From Myxocyprinus asiaticus (Eukaryota; Chordata; Actinopteri; Cypriniformes; Catostomidae), in NCBI RefSeq assembly GCF_019703515.2, contig NC_059363.1:3276317-3340316 (forward strand): a stretch of DNA of 64,000 bases, in the 5' to 3' direction. A program made the position numbers and the translations under genes. Shown piece by piece: positions 1 to 15,367 of this stretch (within the stretch, counting starts at the first letter, position 1; every line of letters starts with the position of its first letter). The notes beneath the pieces were generated by a model. It searched no databases. It worked only from the letters and a program-made list of their open reading frames with translations, and was not told the origin of the DNA.

Positions 1-498
1 TGAATGATTTTTTATATCATAATTTTGATTTAGTATCTCCTAAGATTTTTTAATCTAATAATTTTGATTTATTTTATCATTTATACTTTTTTTCTCATAA
101 CTATGGTTTAGTATCTCTTTATTTATTATTTAGACTTAATTTTTGTAATTGTGACTTTTTATCTCATGATTATAACTTACAAAAGCATTTTTATTTATTA
201 TTATTTTTTTTGGCGAATACTGGCTTCCATAAATAACAACAAAGCATTATTGAAGGAATTTGCAGATTAAATATCTAAACCTATATTATCACAGAAAATA
301 ATGTTGTCATCCATCAGTTAGTAAAAAATAAATAAAAAAAGAGGTGTACAGGAATGCATTAAAAATAGAAGTCTATGGGGTAATACAGACCCACAGACTT
401 CCACTGTAAGTGCATAATTGTCAACGTTTGTGCATTTAATTTTACAAACTGAGGTATTAGTCAAAATTATCTTCTTACAGATGCTGTCGATAAAACTG
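1..498. other. AT-rich flank, no gene seen
   Basis: This stretch is rich in TTTAT and TTGATTT tracts and short imperfect repeats. No reading frame, splice-flanked exon or recognisable transposon domain was found in it. Confidence 0.5.
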
Positions 499-616
499 TA
501 CACTTTACATCAAGGTTGTATTTGTTAACATTAGTTAACGCACTATGAAATAACATGAACAATGAACAATTGTACTATGTTTATAAAATTAACATTTACC
601 AAAATTAATAAATGTA

Positions 617-655
<39 letters not shown>

Positions 656-838
656 TACACACATATATATATATACATATATATATACATATACATATAT
701 ATATACATATACATATATATATACATATACATATATATATACATATACATATATATATACATACACACATATATATATATACACACATATATATACATAT
801 ACATATATATATACATATACATATATATATACATATAC

Positions 839-912
<74 letters not shown>

Positions 913-1012
913 GCAATTATTATCTAAAAAATAAATTATTGTTCATTGTTAGTTCAGGATACGTAATGCATCTACTAATGTTAACAAATAAAATCTTCCT
1001 GTTAAGTGTTAC
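499..1012. repeat. Foldback MITE with a microsatellite core
   Basis: The left arm (TACACTTTACATCAAGG, then TTTGTTAACATTAGTTAACG) recurs in inverted, diverged form on the right (CTAATGTTAACAAATAAAAT, then GTTAAGTGTTA). A second inverted pair lies further in: AACAATGAACAATTG on the left and TTATTGTTCATTGTT on the right. The arms enclose a long TA-rich microsatellite. Inverted arms with no coding capacity indicate a non-autonomous DNA element of a kind common in cyprinid genomes. No family name is asserted. Confidence 0.6.
619..909. repeat. Compound (TA)n / (CATATA)n microsatellite
   Basis: About 290 bases of alternating TA runs with interspersed CATATA and CACATA units occupy the centre of the foldback element. 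All six frames are open only because the tract encodes Tyr-Ile, Thr-Tyr and similar dipeptides, so it is not coding. An alternating purine-pyrimidine tract flanked by inverted arms is likely to be length-polymorphic. Confidence 0.95.
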
Positions 1013-3720
1013 TGCTTAACTTGAATATTACTTTAATCTCAATCGATTTCTTGATCCTTAGATCCAGAAGTATTCAACAGTCAAATAAAAAAACAAAAAC
1101 AAGCAAACGAACACAAATATCCATTGAGAAAAACTGATTCCCTGCATTTGATCAGCCGTTTTGGAGTATGTGCTTCACTCTTAGTAAAGACTGTTACACA
1201 ACAAACACACAAAACATTCAATTTCACATTCCACAAGGAAGCATATAGCAAAATCTAGATTTCTTTTAGCAATGTCTTAAACACATACAACAGAGATCTG
1301 TTTTACAAACCAGACTTTGACCTCGACAATTCAGACATCTGCTTGGAAAGACGACATAGTTTCACAGAGTTACGTGTGTTTGCGTGACGCCTGCTGAGTT
1401 TTACACAGTGAAAACATGTGAAAACAATAGTCCACATATTTCACCAAAGAACCTGGATAACTGTTTGAGGCCATTAGGGAACTAAAACACATCATATCAA
1501 AGCAGAACCTAAAGTTCTGTCTAAAGTTAATTAGACAAATACAATTTATTTCTTATGCAAGTCTCATATAATTATCAGACAACCATCAAATCATACTAAT
1601 AATCATTCATGCACTACAGTATAAGATACCACAGTCCTGTATTTTGTAGAGGGCAAACAACACTACGATAAAGCTGTATGTGGGAATGATTTACCTTGTG
1701 CTGTATTTTGCAATCCTTCATAAATTATCACAAAGAAATTGTCGTTATTGTGCTTTACGTTGGTACCATCAGTTAAGACAAGCAATTCCTAAACTGCATT
1801 TTCTATGCTTTTGTAGCAAAGTGTTCATTTTATGAAAAGAATAACATTTGTTAATGCATTATATAGATGCGTTGTATTCTTATGGGACATAATGGATCAA
1901 ATTCAATGGGGGTGTGTAGCATTTCAACAATATACTTAAAACTGACGTAGAATTAATTCTAAGACCCTTTGATATACTGTACAAAAGTCAAATCAAGGAA
2001 TCTTCTATTGGTGAAATATATTGCACTGTGCTTTTCAGCTTATATGTAGTCTGTCCTATACGAAATTTCAAAAACATCATAGCTTGTATTGCATTTTTCA
2101 TTCATTTAATTTAATGTAATTCCAACAGTCAGAAATAAGATTTGGGTAACAAAGGAAAAGTAAGCATGTTATAAATGTTTCCTAGCTGAAGTAGTTTAAT
2201 TCATTAATGTTCTGTACACACGAATAAACAGTAAAATTAGTAACGTAAAACTACAATTGAACTTTTGAGTTTTTTGTTTATATTGTACCTGTGCATGTCT
2301 TAGAAGGTGAATGTAATTCTGTCATAATTAGCTTGTGAAACATATTTGTTGTCATGTTCTTCTAGACTGTTGCTGTTCCCAAATTTATGCTAATAAACTC
2401 TTACAAAAACAATGACTCAAAAACACTTGAATACTTGTATTTTGAGATTGCACAGTCTGAAAATGAGGACATTCATTTTGAATGCAGAATTTTGCTCCAT
2501 CCTTGTGTGCTAATTTCATACTATTGCTCAATCTCATTTGAAAGTGTGACATTTTCTTTGCAAAATGTACTGAACGTACAGTAGCGTGTTTAACCAATGT
2601 ATACCATTTTGCATTTTAATTACTGGAACATAACATTTGTCATAAACATTCTCACATTCCCAAAGATAAGATACAAAAAATAAAACTATTTAAATATAAC
2701 ATGTTTTAAGAGATTTTGTTTTAAACCAGTACATGTAGGGAAAACATCCTCTAATATTTCAGTGCCAAGGAGAGTTTAAAATAAAAACATACGTTGAGTC
2801 CTTTGCTAACTGATAATGTAGCATTACAGGGTTACCAGAAACATTCTATACATATGCAACACTGTAATGTCTATATTCATATCATACTCTTCAGGCAGTT
2901 TCCACCAAACCACAAAGAAAAAAAAACTATTGATAAAAGAAATCTTTTTCTGTACATAAAAACAAAACTCTATTTCTATCTTCCACTATACAATAAGTAA
3001 TTTCTGTTCTGTAATTTTTTGGAGAAACAGTCTGATACACTGATCAGTACAAGGTAAGGCTTTACAAGAACATTTATACATTTAAAACACTATAATATAC
3101 AAAAGACGGTTATGTTTTAGCACCTTGAAGATATTGTACATTTGTATGGTGAGGCAGTACTGGACATCAAATCCAGAAATAAACTTTTTAGCCCTAAAGT
3201 TTGCCTTCCATAGTGGACTAATAAATACATATTTTTCTGTTATTATTTTTTCGCTGATGTCTAGTATTGCTTCACCATCATTTATGCTTTATGAGTCCTA
3301 CATAGGACCATCTATTCCAATGCAGTTACACCCCAGAACCACTTCTAGAACTATGCAAACGTTGGAATGTATACTTCTGTAACATTCTGTCATGTTGCAG
3401 TTCCATCTGTTTATGTACAGTTCCATATACTGCACTGGCACATTAGAAAGAAAATATATATACACATATAAATATACTGGCATTGTTGTTTGCTGAACTG
3501 GTTGCCTTGGCGGTTATAAGCACCGACGTAATAAGGCACCATAGGGTAAAAATAAATGGGTGAAAAATGGAATAATTGCAAATGAAAATTAAAATAACAA
3601 AACAAAACCAAAAACACTACAACATCATTATGATGTCATCATAACAGATGTTATCTTTCAAGATGTCTACACATGACATTTAACCAGTATGGGCATTATG
3701 TATAATTTATCATGGTGGTG
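1013..3720. other. Non-coding flank, nothing recognised
   Basis: AT-rich sequence with only short, mutually shadowing open frames, such as those around 2385-2600. None resembles a known protein or is bounded by credible splice sites. A distal part of the XKR6 3' flank is possible but cannot be shown. Confidence 0.45.
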
Positions 3721-4350
3721 TGCGTGATAACGGAACACTTCATTATAACATAGTAACACTTTTTTTTATATAATAAATACATTTATTATGATTTAATATA
3801 ATGAATGCATTAAATATATTATTTTTAATATTATACATTGTAATCATTATATTTATAATAATGAATGCATGAAATACACATTTAACGGAATGCTTCATTA
3901 TGAAATTGTTTTTTTAATAAATAAAATTATTACAATTTATTATTTTAAAAATAATATATTAAAGAATACCGTTAACTAAATATTTCATCCATTCATTGTA
4001 ATAAATCATAATAAATTGTATATATATATATTATAATAAACACAACATATACTTAAATTAAATTAAATCAAATAATTGTATTTATTAAAAAGAATATATT
4101 ATTATGAGGTGTTCATTTAACTATATATTTCATGAATTCATAATGATAAATTATAATAAGCTGTGATAATTATAATACATTTCAATTATAATTTATCATA
4201 ATAAATGCATTTAAATATATAGTTAACTGAACACTTCATTATAATATATTACAATTTTATAATAAATAAAATTATTACAATTCATTGTACTTTATTATAA
4301 TGAATGCTTCTTTATGATATATATATATATATATAGCTAACTGAACACTT
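3721..4350. repeat. AT-rich foldback repeat
   Basis: The motif CTGAACACTTCATTATAA and its variants recur near 3731, 3884, 4221 and 4335, with an inverted form near 4105. Between them are many TTATAATGAATGCAT-like palindromes. The stretch is a degenerate inverted repeat or MITE cluster with no coding content. Confidence 0.5.
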
Positions 4351-5737
4351 CATTCATTTTTAAAACTTTCCATTTTATATCAAGGAAGCCCTTGCATTGT
4401 CTGACGATAACAGATAAATATTTCAGTTTGAGATATTCAAGTCTGTCAGAAAAAAATATAAATGCCTGAGTTAAAAAAAATCACTATGCAATAGAAACAA
4501 AATGGGTATTTTCCCCCAAAGACATATTATGCAATCACGCATAATTGCAAAATACTGTTAAACAGGATAACAATAAAGTTTAATGTGTCCTCAGACAGAA
4601 ATGGCAGCACATGAGGCTATTATATCTAAACCTTGGACGCAGCATTTTGGATGTCAACAAGTTGAATGTATTTATAAGTTCACAGCTTGGTAAGGGAAAA
4701 CGTGCACTCTGTTCAAAATCCTAGAGAGCTACCTCAGTAGGCAGCATTTTAATTAGGCGAACACAATCAATACAGAAACGTGTTAACAAAACAGTTTAGT
4801 ATAATTGAAAACGAACTATTATACCCAATATGTGTGTGCTTATTCTAGTATAGCATTTTTAGCTCAACTATATGCTAATGCAAGATGAATTGAATCTCCC
4901 GTTGCTGTTGTGTAGAGCATCCCAAATCGGTCCCTTATAAGGTTCCATTTCTGTTAGAATGCTGCCTCAGAAGGCAACAACTCAAGTATGCAGAAGGAAG
5001 CAAGGCATCTCACTAGGTTTTGGAACAGAGTCCATGATTGAAGAAGAACTCATCACAGTGTAATAGCACCCATAGGAGGCCAATTAGTGCCTAATATTTA
5101 CAACACAGATATGCATGAGGGAGGGCAGATGCACCATTAGGCATATGGCACATCTGGTAGGCATCAAAAATAAATAAATACACAATTTGGCACAACTGAA
5201 AATAATATGAAGAGATGCAGGTTTCTCCAGCAAACAACAGTGAACCAGAACGCAATGGATGAGCTAAATCAAAGCAAATCATGGAATGAAATCACACACT
5301 TAGTAAACCAAAATGACCTATTATTATAGATTTTTCAGAAGGACAGATATATGCACCAGAATACACCTGAGCCACATGTAGATGTGAGAGAAGGGCTAGC
5401 AGCAACCAGGGAGGACAGCGAGTCCCAGCGTAAAAGAGCTTATCTTATGATGTGTTCTAGTCATGCAATCGAAAATGAGCTTTTAGGAAAAGCATGCCAA
5501 TTAGTATTAAATTCTGCAAGACATACAGTGGCTTTGGACACTTAAGTCATACTTAAAATGTATGAATTCCATTGCAATAGATAACAAAATCTCAAATCTA
5601 ATGGCATTGATGCTGAAGAACGCAAAACATTTCACAATTGAAAGGTTGTTAGGTTTTAAATGATAAAACAATAGATATAGTTTGGAAACTTTGTGGTTGT
5701 CAAACGTTAGTGGAAAATGTCCATGGTTAATGTGGTG
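4351..5737. other. Non-coding flank, nothing recognised
   Basis: No coding exon or clear repeat boundary was identified. The short open frames near 5091-5545 lack domain similarity and exon signals. Confidence 0.4.
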
Positions 5738-5891
5738 AACTACACCTATATCGGTTTTGCCGATTACTCGGTGCTGATTGCTACTTCTGGAACTATTGTT
5801 ACCGGCAGAATTTTTTTGCCAATAGTTTTCAGTTGTCGGCTTTTTCCACCGCCTTAGTTCAGTATTGGCAAAATCCACTAAAGGCCAACCA
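5738..5891. repeat. Decayed MITE of the 'atcggttttaccgatta' family
   Basis: TATATCGGTTTTGCCGATTA near the left end and GGCAAAATCCACTA near the right end match the better-preserved element at 10606-11023. This copy is shorter and more mutated. No clean target duplication was recognised. Confidence 0.5.
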
Positions 5892-7170
5892 CTAGTGTGA
5901 ACTTGAGTGGAACTGACTTCGTACATCCACCAAAAATCCCCTTCACACCATTTGATTAAAAGTAATTGAGCAAAAAGTTTGCAGATGACATTTGTTATCT
6001 AATACAATATCATTCAGACATTTTTAAGTACAACTCAATTGTTTAAATACTTTGCAGGGCCACTGTTTAGAGGATAAAGTATAGTGATTTTAATTCTTAA
6101 GCTCTTTTCCCAACCTGGCAAGAACCCTTTTCACCTGCTCTATGCACCTGTATAGCAACTGGATGTTAAGATCATAGCAGGCACGATGGAGTCAAAGACA
6201 TACGCGATCTCCTATATGTAGTGCACCAAGCCAAAACTTTGTTTACATGGGTTTGTTCTTATTTTGAAGCTCAAAACAATAAATGATGTTACAAGCCTAT
6301 CCATTGGCTGCAAGATATGAACCCTGGAGACAATGTGTGGATGTTAAAGTCAACATTTAAAATGGCATTTACAACCCCAGAATATTCCACAAGAAAAATA
6401 GGGTTGGATTTGGTTTAACCCATCAGGAATTGATTGGATTGTGTAAAGTGGGCATTCCATACTAGAATAAAGAAAGTAAATAGGGTACATTTGATTACAT
6501 GTTGACTTTAATGATTCCACGTTTCATAACAAGATGATCAACCGAAGATAAATTTAAATGTAGCACCAAAAAAACAAAACAAAAAAAAAGAACAGCATGT
6601 GTAATATCTATAAGAGAAAACATTTTCCCTATAAGCACCAATCAGCAAAGAGGATAGCCTTGACAGGCGGCTGGATGCACCAATAGCAGAAAGTGACTGT
6701 TACAGTAGAGGACGTGTTTTGGCTTTGTTTCGCGCTGCGGCCGGCAGCGAGCCCTGTGTGTTGAAGCAACTCACATCCTCTTCACAGATGATCACAAAAT
6801 CCTTCTACGGTAAGATTTGCTACGGTATCTTGTGTAAATACACTCAGGTATATTCAGGCAAAGACAACCACCATTAGTTAAGCATCTTGTTGCACCTTAG
6901 ATTATAATCAAGGTTCAAATAAATGTAAAAATTAAGTCAATACAAATAGGAAAAGTTTGTGGCGAGAGTTCTTCGTAGAACTAGCGTCACATTTCTGCAC
7001 CTCACAAGTTTATTACTTGGAATTTAACTTGGATGAAGAGATGAAACAAACGGATGAGTAGTAGCGGTTTACACTAAATGTCCAGGTTATAATTCACCCC
7101 AAAATCAAAAGACAAAAAAATAAGAATATATTATATTTTGCATTTAAAATTATGCCTGTTTTTAGGACCA
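5892..7170. other. Non-coding flank, possible distal 3' UTR
   Basis: No gene was recognised. A short GC-rich island near 6711-6790 stands out from the AT-rich surroundings but has no open frame of note. It lies downstream of the XKR6 stop codon in the gene's direction and could belong to a long 3' UTR. That cannot be decided from sequence alone. Confidence 0.35.
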
Positions 7171-7545
7171 TTAAAGGAATGTTCCAGGTTCAATACCAGT
7201 CAAACTCAATCAACAGCATTTGTGGCGGTTATTGATTACCATTAAAAAAAAAATCTAAATTTGTAATAATAGTAATAAGAAAAACAGTTACAGTAAGGCA
7301 CTTACAATGGAAGTGAATGGGGCCAGTACATAAACGTTAAAATACGCATTGTTTTTAAAAGTATAGCCACATGTAAACATTGTGCATGATGTAATATTGG
7401 ATATAACTTCAGAAAGAAGGTTAGTAAGTGATTTTATCACACTAAAATCATGTTAGCATATATAACGATATTTTTTAAATTAAGTCTCTATTGACTTCCA
7501 TTGTAGGTGTGTCACTGTAAAAGTCTTTTTTTTTTTTTTTTTTGT
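7171..7545 (+). repeat. MITE copy (ggttcaatac...gacagcatttgtggc family)
   Basis: The copy starts TTAAAGGAATGTTCCAGG and contains CACTTACAATGGAAGTGAAT and, later, TTGACTTCCATTGTAGGTG. These two segments are inverted relative to each other, so the element folds back. Related copies are at 35145, 42823 and 51853. The far right arm is missing here. Confidence 0.6.
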
Positions 7546-8204
7546 TAATATTCCTAAAAATAGTTTTCCATTTTATTTTTGCAAAACATAATTTTCTATT
7601 TATATCTCTTGATTTTGGGATGAAATATGACCCGAAGATTTATTTGTGAGATTCACCCATGTTGTCTAAATGCTCATAATAGGTTGGAATAATGGAGAGG
7701 ACCGTTCATCCGACACCACCTTGTGGAGGGTTTATCTGTGCTTATTTCTGCTGAGAAAATACTGAATGAATTTGAAGGGCAATTCACTTTACAAAACCGT
7801 TCCTTCAAACCCGTTATGTGCTTTGATAGAAGTTAAATAATGTTTTATACTCCCACTAAACTATACAGATCTACCATTCTTCTCAGTGCAAGGTACAGCT
7901 TCACTTTAACCATACATATTGTGCAAAGGGCTTAATGCATATGAACTGTGCTATACAGAGTCAACGAGGTATTTCTGTAATAACTTGATAATAAAATCAT
8001 GACATTTTAAAAGCTAAATACAGATTTTAAGGCCATTGGCAATGAATGCCACATTAAACTATTTAACAGGAAGTAAGATCTTGCCTGCAGAGGTGAGTGT
8101 AAAGGGCCGTTCACACTGAGAGTGGGTAAATCATTATATGTCGTCAAGTCACTGTACTGCTGGTTTCTGGTCGGCATTCCTATCAACTGCAGTGTTCAAA
8201 TTAA
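7546..8204. other. Non-coding flank, nothing recognised
   Basis: Between two MITEs, with no coding exon or repeat recognised. Downstream of the XKR6 stop on the minus strand. Confidence 0.4.
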
Positions 8205-8450
8205 AAAAAGGTACTGGGTATTTAAGATACTGGGGTGTTACCCTCAAGAGGACCTCTAGTTAAAATATATTACTCGTTTTGGGTATATAATTGTACCCTA
8301 AGGACCTATTGTGTGCCTCTAAAGGTTTATTTATATGTTTTCTTCCTTTGGGAACAAATAAAAATGTACCTTTTGTCTCCTTAAGGGTACAAATATGTAC
8401 CAAAAACAAGTGTACCACCCCAGTGACGGCTTTGTACCTTAAACATTTCC
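8205..8450. repeat. MITE with ggtac-rich inverted ends
   Basis: The stretch carries GGTACTGGGTATTTAAG and GGGGTGTTACCCTCAA on the left. On the right it has CTTAAGGGTACAAATATGTA and GTACCACCCCAGTGACGG. GGTAC and GTACC blocks are arranged in inverted order, a pattern typical of short non-autonomous DNA elements in cyprinid fishes. Confidence 0.45.
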
Positions 8451-9322
8451 TTTATTTCTGAGCGTGTATTGGCTGCCTTTGCATCGTCACTGCTCAATTT
8501 TGTCCCATCACCAATGTCTGTCACTCCTGTCATTTCAAATCTGCAATTTTAATGGGAAAATCAATGACTTAAAGTCACTCTGATGCTGCAAATGATTAAG
8601 TGTAAACGTCCCTTAAGCCAAATGGAAAATCTTTAATTCTAGAGAGCACCGCAACACCAGGCCATGGCAGGAGCTCAATTTAAGCGCTCAACTTGAGCGT
8701 ATCAGTCAATGTAAGTGAGAAATTTAGATTTGAAAAAAGGTGCCGTTCAGACTGACCACGTTATTGCGCTAAATAAAGCTAGATACAGGACAACTAACAG
8801 CAAGTCACGGTGCAACAGCTAAAGATGTCCGTCTAGCGCGTGTTTACATAGAAAAACTTTTGAAAATCAGCGCAGATGGATACAAACATGAATTTGGAGT
8901 GAACTGCCCCTTAGGCCTGATAAATAAGATCAGGAAGTAGAGATTCATAAAAGTTATAATTAAATCATCAAAAACACAAGGCAGTGTTGATGCGGTCAAT
9001 CCATTTTTCCAACGAAATGGTTTCTGTTGGCTGTAAACACCATGACATATACAGACCCCTTCATAGGGACATGATTACTGTATAAAAAGAGACAGTATGT
9101 ACATACAAAATATATACACTTGCAGTAAAAGAAAAATGTGCAATGTGTGGAGATTACACTTTGTTCATTCATAATTTTTTTTACCAGGATTCAAACGACA
9201 GAAACCAAAATGCCATGCTTTTTGAGAAAATTGGCTTCTGAATGACCACAAACAAAATAAAACAAGACGTAGACGTCAGACATGAAAGAAAATGGAGGAG
9301 AGTTGAAGGAGAGAGCCAGCTA
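8451..9322 (-). other. XKR6: Probable proximal 3' UTR of XKR6
   Basis: This is the sequence immediately downstream of the XKR6 stop codon (9323-9325) in its direction of transcription. Vertebrate XKR6 transcripts have long 3' UTRs, and no other gene is visible here. The polyadenylation site could not be placed with confidence, so the extent is inferred. Confidence 0.35.
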
Positions 9323-10330
<1,008 letters not shown>

Positions 10331-10605
10331 TTATCTCCTTCACAGCTAGCACACTTGTATCACAAAGACGTCTGTTATGTCGCAAGCCCTTTCAACATTT
10401 AGTCACATGGAGCATATGAATTATTGATATCTACAGTATTTTTTTTTACTTGTTAAAATGCAGATTCTTGGTATCAGAAAATATATTTGCACTAGTACAA
10501 ATTTTCATTCTTGTTATCAAATATTGTCATTACTCATGGAAATACCCATTCTTGATAACAAAAATAACATTTCAACTAGTATAAAATCATTAATGATATC
10601 TGTAA

Positions 10606-11023
10606 AAGAGGTAGACCGATATATCGGTTTTACCGATTAATCGGTGCCGACAGTTGCCTTTTGGAACTATCAGTTATCGGATAAATCTATCCCGATTTCA
10701 TCTTTTCGTCACTTTAAAATAAGAGTTCCCGGTTTGTTTCGGGCTTGTTTATACTTCAAAGTCCAGCTTTATGCACCAAATCTTAATTTGTCTGATTATT
10801 ATTGGGATTTTGGTTGCACAATACTACATAACTACATCTGGGATGTTTTTTTTTTTAATTTTTTTTTTTTCGTTTTGGACTCTTTGTCTGTGCTCATCAT
10901 AGTAAGGAACAAATTAGATTTTTTTTATATTCTATAAACAGATTTTAAACAACTATCAGTTATAGGACTTTCCCACCACCTTAGTTGTCGGTATCGGCAA
11001 AATCCACTATCGGTCGACCTCTA
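10606..11023. mobile_element. 418-bp MITE with 8-bp target duplication
   Basis: Ends are AAGAGGTAGACCGATA on the left and, read inward from the right, TAGAGGTCGACCGATAG. Perfect 8-bp duplications ATCTGTAA flank it at 10598-10605 and 11024-11031. An 8-bp duplication fits the hAT superfamily. There is no transposase, so it is non-autonomous. Inner motifs TATATCGGTTTTACCGATTA and TCGGCAAAATCCACTATCGG recur in decayed copies at 5738, 25792 and about 41617. It sits in XKR6 intron 2. Confidence 0.85.
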
Positions 11024-11269
11024 ATCTGTAACTGTATTTTCACTAATAAAATTTTACAATGATCTGTCATTAATTTCAGTTGAAAATATAATTACAGACA
11101 TCTATAATTAATTTCTTACTAGCTGAAATTCCAATTTCAAATATCAGCAATGTACTTTACTTATTAGTAGTAAAAATTCTCATTTCTGATATCAACAATT
11201 GAATTGCATCTTATGAAAAATGCTTATTTTTGATGTGGTTTTAATTAGTGGCAATGTTAATTTCATATA

Positions 11270-11806
11270 CACTACCGGTCAAAAGTTTTGAAACACTTGA
11301 CTGAAATGTTTCTTATGATCTTAAAAATCTTTTGATCTGAAGGCGTATCCTTAAATGTTTGAAATTAGTTTTGTAGACAAAAATATAATTGTGCCAGCAT
11401 ATTAATTTATTTCATTATAAAACTAAAATTTTATAAAAAAAACAAAAAGTTTTTGAAATGGATGACTTGGATCAAATAATAAAGAAAAGCAGCCAATAAG
11501 TGCCCAACATAGATGGGAACTCCTTCAATACTGTTTAAAAAGCATCCCAGGGTGATACCTCGAGAAGCTGGTTGAGAAAATGTCAAGAGTACATGTCTGC
11601 AAATTCTAGGCAAAGGGTGACTACTTTGAAGATGCTCAAATATAACACAGTTTTGATTTATTTTGGATTTTGCTTAGTCACAACATAGTTCCCATAGTTC
11701 CGCTTATGTTATTCCATAGTTTTAATGACTTTACTATTATTCTAAAATGTGAAAAAAAATTATAATAAAGAATGAGTAAGTGTTTCAAAACTTTTGACTG
11801 GTAGTG
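11270..11806 (+). mobile_element. Internally deleted Tc1/mariner element
   Basis: The terminal repeats CACTACCGGTCAAAAGTTTT (left) and AAAACTTTTGACTGGTAGTG (right) are inverted and bounded by TA dinucleotides. Between them is a remnant of a Tc1 transposase C-terminus on the plus strand, readable as weak similarity around 11500-11640. The DNA-binding and catalytic parts are gone, so the copy is non-autonomous. It lies in XKR6 intron 2. Confidence 0.85.
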
Positions 11807-11949
11807 TATATATATATATATATATGTTTGTTATATAACACTATTTATATGATATCATATATAAAATAACAGATATTAACAGTTTATATATGATTCATAT
11901 ATATATATATATAGATATATATAGTATATATATATATATATATATAGAT
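11807..11949. repeat. (TA)n microsatellite tracts
   Basis: Alternating TA runs near 11808-11826 and 11898-11945, separated by AT-rich sequence. They abut the right end of the Tc1 derivative and the 3' end of the L1 fragment. Confidence 0.8.
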
Positions 11950-13189
11950 TCAACTTTAACTCCCATTATTTCCCCCTCCCCAACCCCACCCTGTCCCTCA
12001 ACAAACATCCCTGTGGTCATTCCTAAATGACACAATGCACACATACAAACAAACAAACAAACAATAATAAAAAAATATATATATATTTGAGAAAATAAAA
12101 ATATAAAAATCAACAAACAAAGAGAAAAGAAAGAATTCCACAAAGAACAGAATCCACAATTACTGCCACAATTTTGTCTCTCTCCATGTGGTCCTCACTG
12201 AGAGCCTTCCTGAAAGGACAAATGCCTGTCCCATTTCTTACCCAATGTGTCCAATCTGCCAAACTGTTTATAAGACATCCTTTCAAATGCTGCCACCCTG
12301 CCCAATTCGGTGAACCATTCTTGAAATGAGGGAGCACCTGTTGACTTCCATCCTCTAATAATTATCTGCCTGCCGATCATTTCACTAGTTTGGACCCAGC
12401 TTTTTGTATATTTGTCACCTAGTTTAATAACCTCCCCATTACCCAATATACATAGTCTGGGGCAGAATGACATTTGAGTATCTAAAACCTCACAAATAAT
12501 ATTTTGGACTCACCCAGATTTCTTGAATCTTAGTGCAGAACCACAGAGCATGGGCTATGTCTCCATCCTCCAACTGACATCACCAGCAGGTAGGCGTGTC
12601 TTTTAGACCAAGCCTAAAAAATCTAGAGGGGGCCCAGTAGAAATGATGCAAAATCTTAAACTGAATAAGGCGTACCCTTGCATCCCTAGACATAGTTTTA
12701 AAATGTTTTCAAATTCTTTCCCACTCCCCATCCTCCAATCAAAGTTCAAATCTCTTTCCCATAACCCCTTAAGAGCTGTTAAGCCCCATCACCAAGACTC
12801 TGAATCAAGGAGGAATAATACACTGAAGCTTCACGCCCCTTTCCAAAGGCTGTGAGCACCATACAAAGAGTGTCTGCAGCTTTAGGGGGTTATGTACTAC
12901 CACCAAAAATAGTACAACGTAAATGTCGCAACTGTATACCTGGAAAATTGAGACCTAGAAATCCCAAATTGCTGTGTTATATTTTCAAATTATCTCAAAG
13001 CTCTGTTTTCATAAAGGTCACCGAGTATAGCGACACCCCTCTCCATCCATTCTTTCCAGCAAAAGGGGGACTTGTTAATACACAATTTGGGGTTCAGCCA
13101 TATCCTTGGGGAAACATTTAGGTAAACATCAAAACTGAGCAAATGGGAAACCTTTGTCCATACTGAATGTAAGTGTGAATCAGCAATCA
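11950..13189 (-). mobile_element. L1/Tx1 LINE ORF2 C-terminal fragment
   Basis: Read on the minus strand, the segment contains IWLNPKLCINKSPFCWKEW (near 13100-13030) and later RQIIIRGWKSTGAPSFQEW and ELGRVAAFERMSY (near 12390-12270). These are recognisable parts of the region downstream of reverse transcriptase in fish L1/Tx1 ORF2. Several frameshifts and stops interrupt it. The reverse transcriptase itself is absent, so this is a 5'-truncated dead copy. The AT-rich tail towards 11950 fits the 3' end of the insertion. It lies in XKR6 intron 2, antisense to genomic plus and co-oriented with XKR6. Confidence 0.75.
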
Positions 13190-13524
13190 GACTTTTGAAC
13201 CCTTGATCAATCACGATACATATATCAGCACTGCACTTTATTAGCCTCAGACTGGACTCACATTTTATACTTCTCTTAATAACACACTGGCAACTGACTA
13301 TCAACCGACAGCTGAATGTCAACACAACACTTCATATTTATTTCCAATGATTACATGTATATTGTGTTGTGTAACAAGATGTGTAAACTGTGTTATGTGT
13401 AAATCAGATGTTTATTGTAATTGTCACGACTGCTATGTTGCTTGGAACTGCACCCAAGACTTTCACCCACTGATGCACTTGTGTATATGGTTGAGTGACA
13501 ATAAAAGGATTTGATTTGATTTGA
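13190..13524 (+). mobile_element. LINE 3'-end fragment with (GATTT)n tail
   Basis: The segment ends GTGACAATAAAAGGATTTGA followed by TTTGATTTGA. An AATAAA-like box followed by a short simple-repeat tail is the usual 3' terminus of CR1/L2/Rex-type LINEs in fishes. No reverse transcriptase domain is present. The clade is not certain. Confidence 0.45.
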
Positions 13525-15352
<1,828 letters not shown>

Positions 15353-15367
15353 TGGAGCCCCTTAGAG

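Noticed and set aside
543..1019. Overlapping 80-135 codon frames on both strands
   Set aside because: They are translations of a TA/CATATA microsatellite (Tyr-Ile and Thr-Tyr repeats) and not proteins.
5507..5926. 139-codon minus-strand frame
   Set aside because: It overlaps a decayed MITE (5738-5891) and shows no family resemblance.
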